DNA from: an uncultured Oscillospiraceae bacterium
Lineage (GTDB): Bacteria; Bacillota; Clostridia; Oscillospirales; Acutalibacteraceae
Direction of reading: 5' to 3'
Length of the DNA: 64,000 nucleotides
Assembly: GCA_900554335.1 (NCBI GenBank)
Contig: USGT01000007.1
Coordinates: 26,657 to 90,656 of the forward strand
Under the pieces are notes generated by a model that was given only the letters and a program-made list of their open reading frames with translations, ran no database searches and was not told where the DNA came from. Positions 27,031 through 35,662 of this stretch are shown here, one piece after another (the stretch's first letter is position 1; each line of letters starts with the position of its first letter). The translations under genes and the position numbers were made by a program.

Positions 27031-27463
27031 ATTTTTTCAGGCAGTAAAGAGCTATAATAAGCCCGCCCAAACATATGAAATAATCAGAAAGATTGCACAC
27101 CGGCGGGAAAAACGAAAGTTTTAAATAATCGATAACATAGCCAAAAAATATCCTGTCGATCAAATTCCCAATTCCGCCACCAATTACAAACGAAGTAGCA
27201 AGCAAAAGCTGCCTGCTTTTAATTTTTTTGCTAAAAATCAGGTATAAAAGAGCAATCAATATAGCCGAAATAAGCAAAATTAAAAGCCCTGTTTGACCTT
27301 TGAAAATCCCGAATGCAATGCCGAAATTTTTAACTTTCACGATGCTTAAAAACGGAATAAACGTTCTAATTTCATCGCTGGAACTCAAATTATTAAGAAC
27401 AAAAAACTTTGCAGCAAAGTCCAAAACCGGGATTAAAACAGAAATTAAAATAAAAATAATCAT
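27029..27463 (-). CDS. lspA: Lipoprotein signal peptidase (signal peptidase II)
   Basis: LspA, 144 residues with four membrane segments. The family core GGIGNLIDRIFFGYVIDYL and the second aspartate region CNLSDYFICLGG are visible; the two catalytic Asp positions are kept. Window lipoproteins at 43698 and probably 42962 are substrates. Its start overlaps the divIVA stop (TAATG). Confidence 0.94.
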   Translation of the reverse strand: MIIFILISVLIPVLDFAAKFFVLNNLSSSDEIRTFIPFLSIVKVKNFGIAFGIFKGQTGLLILLISAILIALLYLIFSKKIKSRQLLLATSFVIGGGIGNLIDRIFFGYVIDYLKLSFFPPVCNLSDYFICLGGLIIALYCLKK

Positions 27464-27969
27464 TAATTCGAGCTGCTCAATTTAAATTCGCTGAGGATAT
27501 CCGAGAATTTATTTTCAGTTTCAGATTCAGGAATTTTTTTAATTATTTCCATATGTTTTTTATAAATATCCTCTAAATCAGACTTGAGTTTTCCTGATTC
27601 TTTTTTCAGTCTGCTTAAAATTTCTTTTTCCGTAGCAACTTCTTTTTTTGCTTCGATTATCATTTTTTCAGAAGCTTTTGAAGCATCAGAAATGACTTCT
27701 TTAGCCCGGGTTTCGGCGTCGTAGATTGATTTTTCGGTGATGGATTTTAAATTCACTATAACTTCTTTAATAGAAGATTCTTCATCACGAAATTTTTTCA
27801 GCTCTCTTTCAAGTTTTTGAACCGTCAAAGCAAGGTTGCGGTTTTCGCGCATCATTTCTTCATAAGAAGTTTGAATGTCATCCAAAAATGAGTCAACATC
27901 CTGGGCTTTGTAACCTCCAAATCGGGCTTTTTTAAAACTTGCATTTTTAATTTCTTCGATGCTTAACAA
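27463..27969 (-). CDS. divIVA: Cell division protein DivIVA
   Basis: A 168-residue DivIVA/GpsB-family protein. The membrane-binding N-terminal domain has FKKARFGGYKAQDVDSFLD with the conserved FGGY turn, followed by coiled coil to about residue 150. It recruits division and pole factors to curved membrane. TTG start (MLSIEE) with AGGAG 8 bases upstream. It sits between sepF and lspA, the usual dcw-downstream order. Confidence 0.92.
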   Translation of the reverse strand: MLSIEEIKNASFKKARFGGYKAQDVDSFLDDIQTSYEEMMRENRNLALTVQKLERELKKFRDEESSIKEVIVNLKSITEKSIYDAETRAKEVISDASKASEKMIIEAKKEVATEKEILSRLKKESGKLKSDLEDIYKKHMEIIKKIPESETENKFSDILSEFKLSSSN

Positions 27970-28026
27970 AAGATCAGCTCCTAAATTTTAATTTACAAAA
28001 TTTTCCATATTATATCATAAACCATG

Positions 28027-28048
28027 CCTCTTGCCAAGAAGCAAGAGG
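28027..28048. terminator. Perfect hairpin downstream of sepF
   Basis: CCTCTTGC at 28027-28034 pairs with GCAAGAGG at 28041-28048. On the minus strand, after sepF, no run of T follows, so termination is uncertain. It may be an RNA processing or stability element between sepF and divIVA. Confidence 0.5.
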
Positions 28049-28059
28049 ATAATTTTCGG

Positions 28060-28491
28060 TTAAAAATACACGCCTTTGTTTTCAAATTCGCTAAGAAGAT
28101 CTTCGCCTTCAATGTCAACATTGCACGGAGTTACAACGAAAGTGTCAGTCGAAACTTTTTTGATTTTTCCGCCAATAGCATAAGCAATTCCGCTGAGGAA
28201 GTCAACGAGGCGCCTGGATTCAGACTTCGGAGTTACTTCCAAATTAAGCACAACAGTGTGCATTTTCAAAAGTTCATCAGCTATATTTTTGATTTCTTCG
28301 CCAAAATGTTCAGGCCTTGAAAGAACAACCTTAACTTTTGCGCCAGAATTTATGCTAACAATTTTGCCATTGTTAACGCTTCTGAACTTCGGTTCTTCCT
28401 TATTCACGCTTTCTTGAACTTCTTCGTTTTCTTCATAATATTCGTCAGATGGATTCCACATCTCTTTAAGTTTTTCTACTATTCCGGACAT
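28060..28491 (-). CDS. sepF: Cell division protein SepF
   Basis: SepF, 143 residues, tethers FtsZ to the membrane. An N-terminal amphipathic helix (VEKLKEMW), an acidic linker and the C-terminal domain with VVLSRPEHFGEEIKNIADELL and SRRLVDFLSGIAYAIGG are recognisable. AGGAGG precedes the ATG. divIVA follows on the same strand. Confidence 0.93.
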   Translation of the reverse strand: MSGIVEKLKEMWNPSDEYYEENEEVQESVNKEEPKFRSVNNGKIVSINSGAKVKVVLSRPEHFGEEIKNIADELLKMHTVVLNLEVTPKSESRRLVDFLSGIAYAIGGKIKKVSTDTFVVTPCNVDIEGEDLLSEFENKGVYF

Positions 28492-28578
28492 TTCATTATT
28501 CCTCCTATTTTTAATACTAGCATATTGACTAATAATAAGCCAAATAATTATTTTTAAAATATGTACTATGTTAGTTTT

Positions 28579-28607
28579 ATTATCTTAACAATGCAAATGA
28601 AAGTCAA
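28579..28607 (-). promoter_or_regulatory. Promoter for sepF-divIVA-lspA
   Basis: On the minus strand TTGACT (28607-28602) and GATAAT (28584-28579) are separated by 17 bases, about 90 bases before the sepF start. Confidence 0.55.
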
Positions 28608-28654
28608 TAAAATATTGTTTATTTAATAAAAAAATCATGATATTTAAATAAATT

Positions 28655-29863
28655 TTACTTCACTTTTTTACCATTATATAATTTTTTACCTTTAATAACA
28701 ATTTTATCGCCCGGCTGGATGTAATTTTCATTGTCGTAATAATCTGGTCCATATTTTGCAATTAAAAAGTCCGGCCCTGAAAAATCAATATCTATTCTTT
28801 TGAATTTCAAATACCCTGCACGCTTAACAAAAACACCAAAATCGGAATTTTCTTTGTGAAGCGCTTCGCTCGGGATTTTAATTCCATAGTAATTCCCGGT
28901 TGAAACCCTGAAATTTTCTTTTCTAATCGCCGCGAGATCTTCATTCATATAGTTGCAAGAAAGCATCAGCGTGCAATTTTCGTCATTATTGCTGCAATTT
29001 AAAGATTTAACCTCGCAAGGAATATTCTTAGCGCTATCTTTGCCCTCGACAGTAAGATTAAATTCAAGGCCTTTTTTAATTTTTTCTGCGTCATCTTTTG
29101 AAATTCTCAAAAGAACATACCAGGTGTCATTTTTAATGATCTTGCCCAAAACTTTTCTTTCACTGCCTTGAGCAATTATGTTTTCTAGATTAAAATTCTC
29201 AGGAATTTCGCCATAAGGAACCGAAGCCTCAAAACCGTCAATGCTGTTTATAAAAAGCCCGCACTCAGGCGAAATAACCGACCTCAAAGCCGCGGGAACG
29301 CTCAAACTGCTTTGCGCAGCCTTAAGATTTTTTATTATGCTTTCGGTGCTGTCCTTCCTGCCAAGGCCAATCTCTTTTTTGTTAAGGCTGTCCCAAAGTT
29401 CAAGGCTTGCTTTTTGCTTTTCTTTGAAAGTTCTAGCGGAGGAAAGCTTCATTATTGCCAAACTGACTTTTTGGTTCAAAAATTTTGCGCCTGTTCCGGC
29501 GTAAGAAAACGGCTTGCTTTCAATTTCTTCTATAGCTTTTTTCAAATTTTCAAATTCATAGGCGGTTTTTGCTTCGCTTTCAGAACCATAAACATTAGCA
29601 ATAATCGAGCCTTTCGGCGCTTTTTCGCCGCTTGAAAAGTTAAACACCATGTTTTTTTCATTTTCGCCTTCAGAAAAATCTATGATTTCTTCATCGCGCA
29701 CGGCAAAACCTTTGGAGCAAACATCATTGCTGAAGTTCACAATTTTAGCATCTTGCGTTGTGATTTTGCTCTGCATAGCCGAAACCGAAACATAAAAAAC
29801 CATCGCCGCAGCGGCAGACGTGAGGAATATTATTCTATTTCTTTTTGATTTTTTTATTTTCAT
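28655..29863 (-). CDS. HlyD-like membrane adaptor linked to sepF
   Basis: A 402-residue protein with one N-terminal membrane segment (residues 11-29) and a long extracytoplasmic part. The beta-barrel portions around residues 215-260 and 330-390 (VSTGNYYGIKIPSEAL, IQPGDKIVIKGKKLYNG) are of the HlyD/membrane-fusion type; a coiled helical stretch lies at 95-170. Genes of this kind precede sepF in many Clostridia, suggesting a division or envelope role rather than drug efflux, since no transporter is adjacent. Confidence 0.75.
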   Translation of the reverse strand: MKIKKSKRNRIIFLTSAAAAMVFYVSVSAMQSKITTQDAKIVNFSNDVCSKGFAVRDEEIIDFSEGENEKNMVFNFSSGEKAPKGSIIANVYGSESEAKTAYEFENLKKAIEEIESKPFSYAGTGAKFLNQKVSLAIMKLSSARTFKEKQKASLELWDSLNKKEIGLGRKDSTESIIKNLKAAQSSLSVPAALRSVISPECGLFINSIDGFEASVPYGEIPENFNLENIIAQGSERKVLGKIIKNDTWYVLLRISKDDAEKIKKGLEFNLTVEGKDSAKNIPCEVKSLNCSNNDENCTLMLSCNYMNEDLAAIRKENFRVSTGNYYGIKIPSEALHKENSDFGVFVKRAGYLKFKRIDIDFSGPDFLIAKYGPDYYDNENYIQPGDKIVIKGKKLYNGKKVK

Positions 29864-29873
29864 TTTTAATCAC

Positions 29874-30800
29874 TCACTGAATAAATTTTTCGGTAATTTC
29901 TTTCGCTTTTTTTATAACTTGGGAAAAATCTTGGTAATCATCAATATAAATCCAGTTAATATTTTCGTCTCTTTTAAACCATGTGATCTGGCGTTTGGCA
30001 TACCTTCTCGAAAATTTTTTCACATTTTCATAGGCGTTTTCAAGCGTTTCTCTTCCCTCGAGGTAATCCACCATTTCTTTGTAGCCTATGGCTGCCTGAG
30101 CGGTTTTGCTCACTGCTTTTTGAGCGTAAACTTTTTTGGCTTCTTCCAAAAGGCCGCTTTTCGCCATTTCATCCACTCTTTTGTTTATTTCGGAATACAA
30201 AATCTCTCGGTTTCTGAAATTAAGCCCAATTTTGCAGGCTTCATAAGGCGACTCAATTTTCTTTGAATCCGCAACTTGTTTTGAAATCGGGTAACCAACT
30301 GTGTAATAAAATTCCAAAGCTCTTTTTAAACGTTTTATGTTATTAACGTGAATATTTTTCGCACTTTCGGGGTCAACTTTTCTCAGCATTTTCATGAGCT
30401 CGGCACCGGAATCCGGAAGAGAAATGTTTTTTGCCTCGACGGAAGAAGGAGAATTAAAATCAATATTTTTAATGAGAGAATCAATATAAAGGCCTGTCCC
30501 ACCGACTAAAATCGGCAATTTATTCCTGCTTTTAATGTCTATAATGCAAGCAGAAGCCATTTCTTTGAACTTAGCAACGCTGTAAGTTTCTTTGACTGAA
30601 AGGAAATCAACAAGATGATGTTTAACTTCCGAGAGCTCTTTTTTAGTTGGTTTTGCACTTAAAATGTCAAATTCTTTATAAATTTGCATCGAATCGCCCG
30701 AAATTATTTCGCCGCCAAATCGCTTGGCTAAATTTATAGCTAAATTTGTTTTCCCGGTTGCAGTGGGGCCTATTATGCTCAAAATTTTTATTTTTTCCAC
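29874..30800 (-). CDS. miaA: tRNA dimethylallyltransferase MiaA
   Basis: MiaA, 308 residues, adds the isopentenyl group to A37 of UNN-decoding tRNAs, the step before MiaB. Walker A GPTATGKT at the N-terminus, SGDSMQIYKEFDI, LVGGTGLYIDS near residue 95 and the C-terminal RRYAKRQITWFKRD are present. GTG 30800 is chosen because GGGAG is 8 bases upstream; the frame continues to a TTG at 30815 within mutL. The stop of mutL is at 30802. Confidence 0.95.
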   Translation of the reverse strand: MEKIKILSIIGPTATGKTNLAINLAKRFGGEIISGDSMQIYKEFDILSAKPTKKELSEVKHHLVDFLSVKETYSVAKFKEMASACIIDIKSRNKLPILVGGTGLYIDSLIKNIDFNSPSSVEAKNISLPDSGAELMKMLRKVDPESAKNIHVNNIKRLKRALEFYYTVGYPISKQVADSKKIESPYEACKIGLNFRNREILYSEINKRVDEMAKSGLLEEAKKVYAQKAVSKTAQAAIGYKEMVDYLEGRETLENAYENVKKFSRRYAKRQITWFKRDENINWIYIDDYQDFSQVIKKAKEITEKFIQ

Positions 30801-30801
30801 T

Positions 30802-32568
30802 TTAAATTCTCCCAAAACGTTTTTCGATAAAGCTCTTATCGAATTTTATGTAAATTGGCCTGCCGTGCGGGCAATGCCTAAGCTGAGGGTTTTCAGATAT
30901 ATCATTAACCAGCTTCACGAGCTCTTCAACCGAGGTTTTGCTTTTGGCTTTGATTGCGCTTCTGCACGCAATATTTTGATATATCCACTCCAACTTTTTG
31001 GTTTCGCTGCTTTTTTTATTGTCAAGAATGCAGTTAGCAATTTCGATCACCGAATTTGCAAGGTCGTCAATGTCTTCATACATTGGTGCGCTACGAACGA
31101 CAACAGTCCCCGGGCCGAAATCCTCGATTTCATAACCCGACTTCGAAAAAAGGCTTAAATTTTCAATAACTGCGCAGTATTCCTGCTTTTCAAGCATTAC
31201 AGTAACAGGATTAAGAAGCATCTGAGAACTATATTCATTCGAGCTTTTTTTCATTTTTTCGAAAATTATTCTTTCGTGAGCTGCATGTTTATCGACGAAA
31301 ATGAGCTCATTTTTGCATTCTAAAATAAGATAACACCCAAAAACTTCGCCCACAACTTTAAAATTTTCGCGAAGAGATTTATTCATGAAAAGGCTGGTTT
31401 TGCCCGTGAGCGAAATTTTCTCGCTTTTATTACTTGAATTTTTAAAAAGACTTTGCAACCCAAAAAGATTAATAACGCCGGGGTTTTCGAAGCTTTGAAC
31501 AGCAGCCGAACTATCTTTAAAAGAAAAGTCGCTTTCAGCTTTTTTCGAAGAAGGGATATACTTTTCGAAATCTTTTTTGTTTTTATTTATAATGCAGTTT
31601 TTAACCGCGCTGAAAACGAGCTCCGAAACGGCTTTTTCATCCGCAAAACGAACTTCAGTTTTGGCAGGGTGAACATTAACATCAACCAAATTCGCCGGAA
31701 TACTAAAGTAAATAACGCAGTAAGGGCTTTTGCCAACCATCACGGAATTTTTAAAAGCTTCCTCAAGAGCAGTTGAAATAAGCTTGCTTTTAATAAACCT
31801 GCCATTAACGAAAAAAATCTGCAAACTTTTGCTCGGGCGGCAATTTTCAGGCTTGCTCACAAGTCCGGTAATTTTCATTTTGCCGAGGCTGCCTTTTAAA
31901 GGAATAGTGCCTTCTAAAAATTCTTTGCCGTAAACCGAATAAACCGCCGAAGAAATTTTGCCATCGCCGGGGCTAAAAAGGCAGGGTTTGCCATCCCTTA
32001 TGAACTTAAAAGAAACCTCAGGGTGCGAGAGCGCGAGCTTGTCTATAACCGAAGCGACTTTGTTGCCTTCAGCGGTTTCTTTTTTCAAAAATTTCATTCT
32101 AGCAGGGGTGTTAAAAAACAAATTTTTGACGCAAACGTCAGTTCCAATGAATCTTCCGGCGTCTGCAATCTCGCCAAATTCTCCGCCAGTTACCGTGATT
32201 TTTGTTCCCATCATTTCGCCGTCGGATTTCGTTACGATTTCAGTTTTTGAAACCGCAGCTATCGACGCAAGGGCTTCGCCTCTAAAACCCAATGAATTTA
32301 TATTTTCAATTTCTTTTTTGCTTTTAATTTTGCTGGTAGCATGGCGGGAAAAAGCGTCTTTAACGTCATCGCGGTAAATTCCGTGGCCGTTATCCGAAAC
32401 CCTTATCATTTTAATTCCGCCATTTTTTATTTCGGCTGTAATCCTCGTTGCGCCGGCATCAAGCGAATTTTCGAGCAATTCTTTAACCACGCACGCCGGG
32501 TTTTCCGTTACTTCGCCCGCAGCAATAAGCTGAACCGTTTCGGGGTCTAAAATATTAATCCTTTTCAT
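30802..32568 (-). CDS. mutL: DNA mismatch repair protein MutL
   Basis: MutL, 588 residues. The GHKL ATPase motifs appear in the N-terminal third: ELLENSLDAGA, DNGHGI and GFRGEALASI, then the HPAKTEVRF region near 300. The C-terminal endonuclease motif reads DKHAAHERIIFE, with Lys for the usual Gln, and ACRSAIK and CPHGRP are present, so it is likely a nicking MutL. Between mutS and miaA in one operon. Confidence 0.96.
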   Translation of the reverse strand: MKRINILDPETVQLIAAGEVTENPACVVKELLENSLDAGATRITAEIKNGGIKMIRVSDNGHGIYRDDVKDAFSRHATSKIKSKKEIENINSLGFRGEALASIAAVSKTEIVTKSDGEMMGTKITVTGGEFGEIADAGRFIGTDVCVKNLFFNTPARMKFLKKETAEGNKVASVIDKLALSHPEVSFKFIRDGKPCLFSPGDGKISSAVYSVYGKEFLEGTIPLKGSLGKMKITGLVSKPENCRPSKSLQIFFVNGRFIKSKLISTALEEAFKNSVMVGKSPYCVIYFSIPANLVDVNVHPAKTEVRFADEKAVSELVFSAVKNCIINKNKKDFEKYIPSSKKAESDFSFKDSSAAVQSFENPGVINLFGLQSLFKNSSNKSEKISLTGKTSLFMNKSLRENFKVVGEVFGCYLILECKNELIFVDKHAAHERIIFEKMKKSSNEYSSQMLLNPVTVMLEKQEYCAVIENLSLFSKSGYEIEDFGPGTVVVRSAPMYEDIDDLANSVIEIANCILDNKKSSETKKLEWIYQNIACRSAIKAKSKTSVEELVKLVNDISENPQLRHCPHGRPIYIKFDKSFIEKRFGRI

Positions 32569-32587
32569 ATTTTACTCCACTTTGCTG

Positions 32588-35221
32588 TTAATTCCTTATA
32601 TTTTGAGCCAAACCCACCAATTTATAAAGTATGTTCATAGATTCTATAGGATTTAAATTATTAATATTTATGTCGCCAAGCTGCATTAAAATCTCTGAAA
32701 TATTCGGGTCTGTGGGCTCTTTGCTTTCATTTTCCGAGGAATAAGTAATAGACTGTGCCACAGAGCTTTCGGAATCTTCAATTTGCCTTAAAACTTCCCT
32801 AGCTCTGGAAATAACCGAAGCCGGCAAACCCGCCAATTTAGCGACTTCAATGCCGTAGCTATCGTCCACAGCGCCTGGAACAATAGTGTGCAAAAAGGTT
32901 ATTCCTTCGCCTTGATTTTCAACCGCAACGCTGTAATTTTTCACGTTATGAAACTCTTTTGAAATTTCAGTTAGTTCATGATAGTGCGTTGCAAAAAGGG
33001 TTTTAGCTCCGAGCTTTCTTTTGTCGGCCACATATTCAAGAACAGCCCTGGCAATGCTCATTCCATCGAAAGTTGAAGTTCCTCTGCCGATTTCATCGAG
33101 TATTAAAAGGCTTTTCGAAGTTGAATTTTTAAGTATTTCAGCAACTTCGCTCATTTCAACCATGAATGTCGATTGCCCTGCGGCCAAGTCATCCGAAGCG
33201 CCTATCCTCGTGAAAATGTTGTCAACTATGCCAATTCTAGCTGAAGAAGCTGGCACAAAAGCACCGATTTGAGCAAGCAAAACAATGAGTGCAGCCTGGC
33301 GCATGTAGGTTGATTTTCCTGCCATGTTCGGCCCAGTTATTATTGCAACATTGTTTTCGCCTGAATCAAGAATAAGGTCATTCGGCACGAAAGTATCGCC
33401 AGTTACTAAAGATTCAACCACGGGGTGGCGGCCTTCTTTGATGTTTATGGTGTCAAGGGTGTTTATTTCGGGCTTGACATAGTTGTTGTAAACCGCAACT
33501 TCCGCCAAAGAACGCACTGCATCAAGCGCAGCTATTATGTTTGCAACTGCAATTATTTTCGAAAAGCTTTCAGCAACTTTATTCCTAACTTCTTCGAAAA
33601 TCTTGTATTCCGTTTCGTTTATGCTTTCTTTCGCATACATGACTCTCGATTCCAAATTTTTAAGCTCTTCGGTAACATATCTTTCGCAGCCCGTTAGAGT
33701 CTGCCTGCGGATGTAATCGCTCGGGACTTTATCTTTAAACGAATTAGTAACTTCAATAAAATATCCAAAAACTTTATTATATGTAATTTTAAGCTTAGGA
33801 ATTCCGAGCCTTTTTCTTTCTTTTTCTTCCATGTCGCGAATCATGGCTTTGCCGCCTTTTATGTCGCTTCTTAATCTATCAACTTCAGGGCTATAGCCAT
33901 CTTTTATGATTCCGCCGTCTTTAAGAGTAATAGGAGGTTTTTCATGAATTGAAGCCTCGATTAAATTGTGAACTTCGCTTAAAGTGTCGAATTTAAAATA
34001 CATTTTCTTGAGCATTTTCGATTTTGAATTTTCAAGAAGCGCCTTAACGCCCGGCAGTTTGGCAATAGCCTCCGAAAGCGAGCGCAAATCTTTCGCATTG
34101 GCTGAAGCATACGCAATTTTAGTCGTAAGCCTTTGAATGTCGGTTATTTCGCCGAGTTTTTTCTTTAGATTTTCCCTGAAAATAGTGTCTTCAAAAAGCT
34201 CTTCAACCGCGCCTTGGCGAGTGAGAATCTTTTCAGTGTCAAGAAGAGGCCTTTCAATCCACGAACGAAGCATCCTCTTGCCCATTGAAGTTCTGGTTTT
34301 GTCGATAACCCAAAGCAACGAGCCCTTTTTAGATTTAGTTCTAATTGTTTCAAGGAGTTCAAGATTTCTTATAGTGTTAAGGTCAAGGCCCATATATTGC
34401 GATTTATCGTAAAAAACCGGGAAGTTAATATGGTGCAAATCGCCTTTTTGAGTTTCCTTTAAATAAGAAAGCAAATTCGCAATGCTTTTAACTGCGCAAA
34501 CCCTGTTGGCAAGGCTCAGGTTTTTAAGGTCATCGCACTGGAAATGGCTTCTAACCGAATTTTGAGCGTCTTGATCGGTTATGTCTTCTTTTAAAATCTC
34601 GACATTGCACTGGAGCTTTTCATTCACGAATTTTCTAACTTCGCTGTAAATATCTTGCTTCAAAAAGCATATTATTTCGCTAGGGCAAAATTTGCCGATT
34701 TCAATTTTAAGTTGGTTGGCAAGCTCTTTGTCGTTTCCGAAAATTTCAGTCACTTTAAGCTCGCCAGTTGAAGTGTCGCAAAAAGCAATCCCAGCAATCG
34801 GAAGCGCCCCTGAGCAATAAACCGAGCAAATAAAGTTGTTTTTCGATTCATCAAGCATGCTTTCTTCCATAACCGTGCCGGGAGTTATAACCCTTACGAC
34901 TTTTCTCTCAACGAGGCCCTTGGCTTTTGCAGGGTCGCCTATTTGGTCGCACATTGCAATTTTATAGCCTTTAGCAACGAGCCTTGCAATGTAAGATTCG
35001 CAGCTGTGGTAAGGCACTCCGCACATTGGGGCTCTTTCCTTTTGGCCGTAATCTTTGCCGGTTAAAGTTAAACCAAGCTCCTCAGAAACCAAGTTAGCAT
35101 CTTCAAAAAACATTTCATAAAAATCGCCCAGCCTGAAAAACACGATGCTGTCTTTGTGCTCTTTTTTTATGTCTAAATATTGCCGCATCATTGGCGAAAC
35201 GTCTTTGCTCACTTCAATCAT
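32588..35221 (-). CDS. mutS: DNA mismatch repair protein MutS
   Basis: MutS, 877 residues. The mismatch-contacting F-x-E is in GDFYEMFFEDA near residue 34. Walker A GPNMAGKSTYMRQ is near residue 617, then ASDDLAAGQSTFMVEM, LLILDEIGRGTSTFDG and FATHYHEL. Length matches the family. It precedes mutL by 19 bases. Confidence 0.98.
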   Translation of the reverse strand: MIEVSKDVSPMMRQYLDIKKEHKDSIVFFRLGDFYEMFFEDANLVSEELGLTLTGKDYGQKERAPMCGVPYHSCESYIARLVAKGYKIAMCDQIGDPAKAKGLVERKVVRVITPGTVMEESMLDESKNNFICSVYCSGALPIAGIAFCDTSTGELKVTEIFGNDKELANQLKIEIGKFCPSEIICFLKQDIYSEVRKFVNEKLQCNVEILKEDITDQDAQNSVRSHFQCDDLKNLSLANRVCAVKSIANLLSYLKETQKGDLHHINFPVFYDKSQYMGLDLNTIRNLELLETIRTKSKKGSLLWVIDKTRTSMGKRMLRSWIERPLLDTEKILTRQGAVEELFEDTIFRENLKKKLGEITDIQRLTTKIAYASANAKDLRSLSEAIAKLPGVKALLENSKSKMLKKMYFKFDTLSEVHNLIEASIHEKPPITLKDGGIIKDGYSPEVDRLRSDIKGGKAMIRDMEEKERKRLGIPKLKITYNKVFGYFIEVTNSFKDKVPSDYIRRQTLTGCERYVTEELKNLESRVMYAKESINETEYKIFEEVRNKVAESFSKIIAVANIIAALDAVRSLAEVAVYNNYVKPEINTLDTINIKEGRHPVVESLVTGDTFVPNDLILDSGENNVAIITGPNMAGKSTYMRQAALIVLLAQIGAFVPASSARIGIVDNIFTRIGASDDLAAGQSTFMVEMSEVAEILKNSTSKSLLILDEIGRGTSTFDGMSIARAVLEYVADKRKLGAKTLFATHYHELTEISKEFHNVKNYSVAVENQGEGITFLHTIVPGAVDDSYGIEVAKLAGLPASVISRAREVLRQIEDSESSVAQSITYSSENESKEPTDPNISEILMQLGDININNLNPIESMNILYKLVGLAQNIRN

Positions 35222-35235
35222 TCACATCCTTAAAA

Positions 35236-35643
35236 TTAGTTGCATCCGCCGCAAGTTGCGCAGCTTCCCGTGCAGTTGTCTTCTTCGATTTCAATGTTGT
35301 ATGGGTCTTGCCCTTCTGCTGATTTGTTTATAATGAAGCTAACGGCTTGAAGTTTTTTTGCGAATTTTTCTTTGCTTTCGTTGTAGGCTTTCATTGTTTC
35401 GTTTGAAACCATTTGCCTGTAAAGAAAGCCGATTTCTTCGTTTAGCTTGTCAATTTTTTCAGTGTCGGGGTTTTCTTTCGAGATTTCGTGGTTAATCTCG
35501 ACTTTTTTAAGATTAAATTTTTCAATTGTTTCTTGGAGCTCATGGTCGCACTCAACGTTTTGCTCCGTTACTTTATAATCAATGTAATCATCATCGTTTT
35601 GAATTGCAAATCCAATTTCTCTTGCTAAAGATATTAAGTCCAT
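35236..35643 (-). CDS. YlbF/YmcA-family (RicF-like) protein with Cys-rich tail
   Basis: A 135-residue helical protein of the YlbF/YmcA family (Com_YlbF). The C-terminus ends in a cluster of four Cys, TGSCATCGGCN preceded by another Cys. In Bacillus, RicA, RicF and RicT form a complex that binds iron-sulfur clusters and affects RNA processing, so a cluster ligand role is plausible here. It lies between mutS and miaB, itself an iron-sulfur enzyme. Confidence 0.8.
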   Translation of the reverse strand: MDLISLAREIGFAIQNDDDYIDYKVTEQNVECDHELQETIEKFNLKKVEINHEISKENPDTEKIDKLNEEIGFLYRQMVSNETMKAYNESKEKFAKKLQAVSFIINKSAEGQDPYNIEIEEDNCTGSCATCGGCN

Positions 35644-35662
35644 TTTTATTTCTCCTTTATTT

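Noticed and set aside
30801..30815. Longer miaA start at TTG 30815
   Set aside because: It overlaps the end of mutL and lacks a ribosome site, while GTG 30800 has GGGAG 8 bases upstream.
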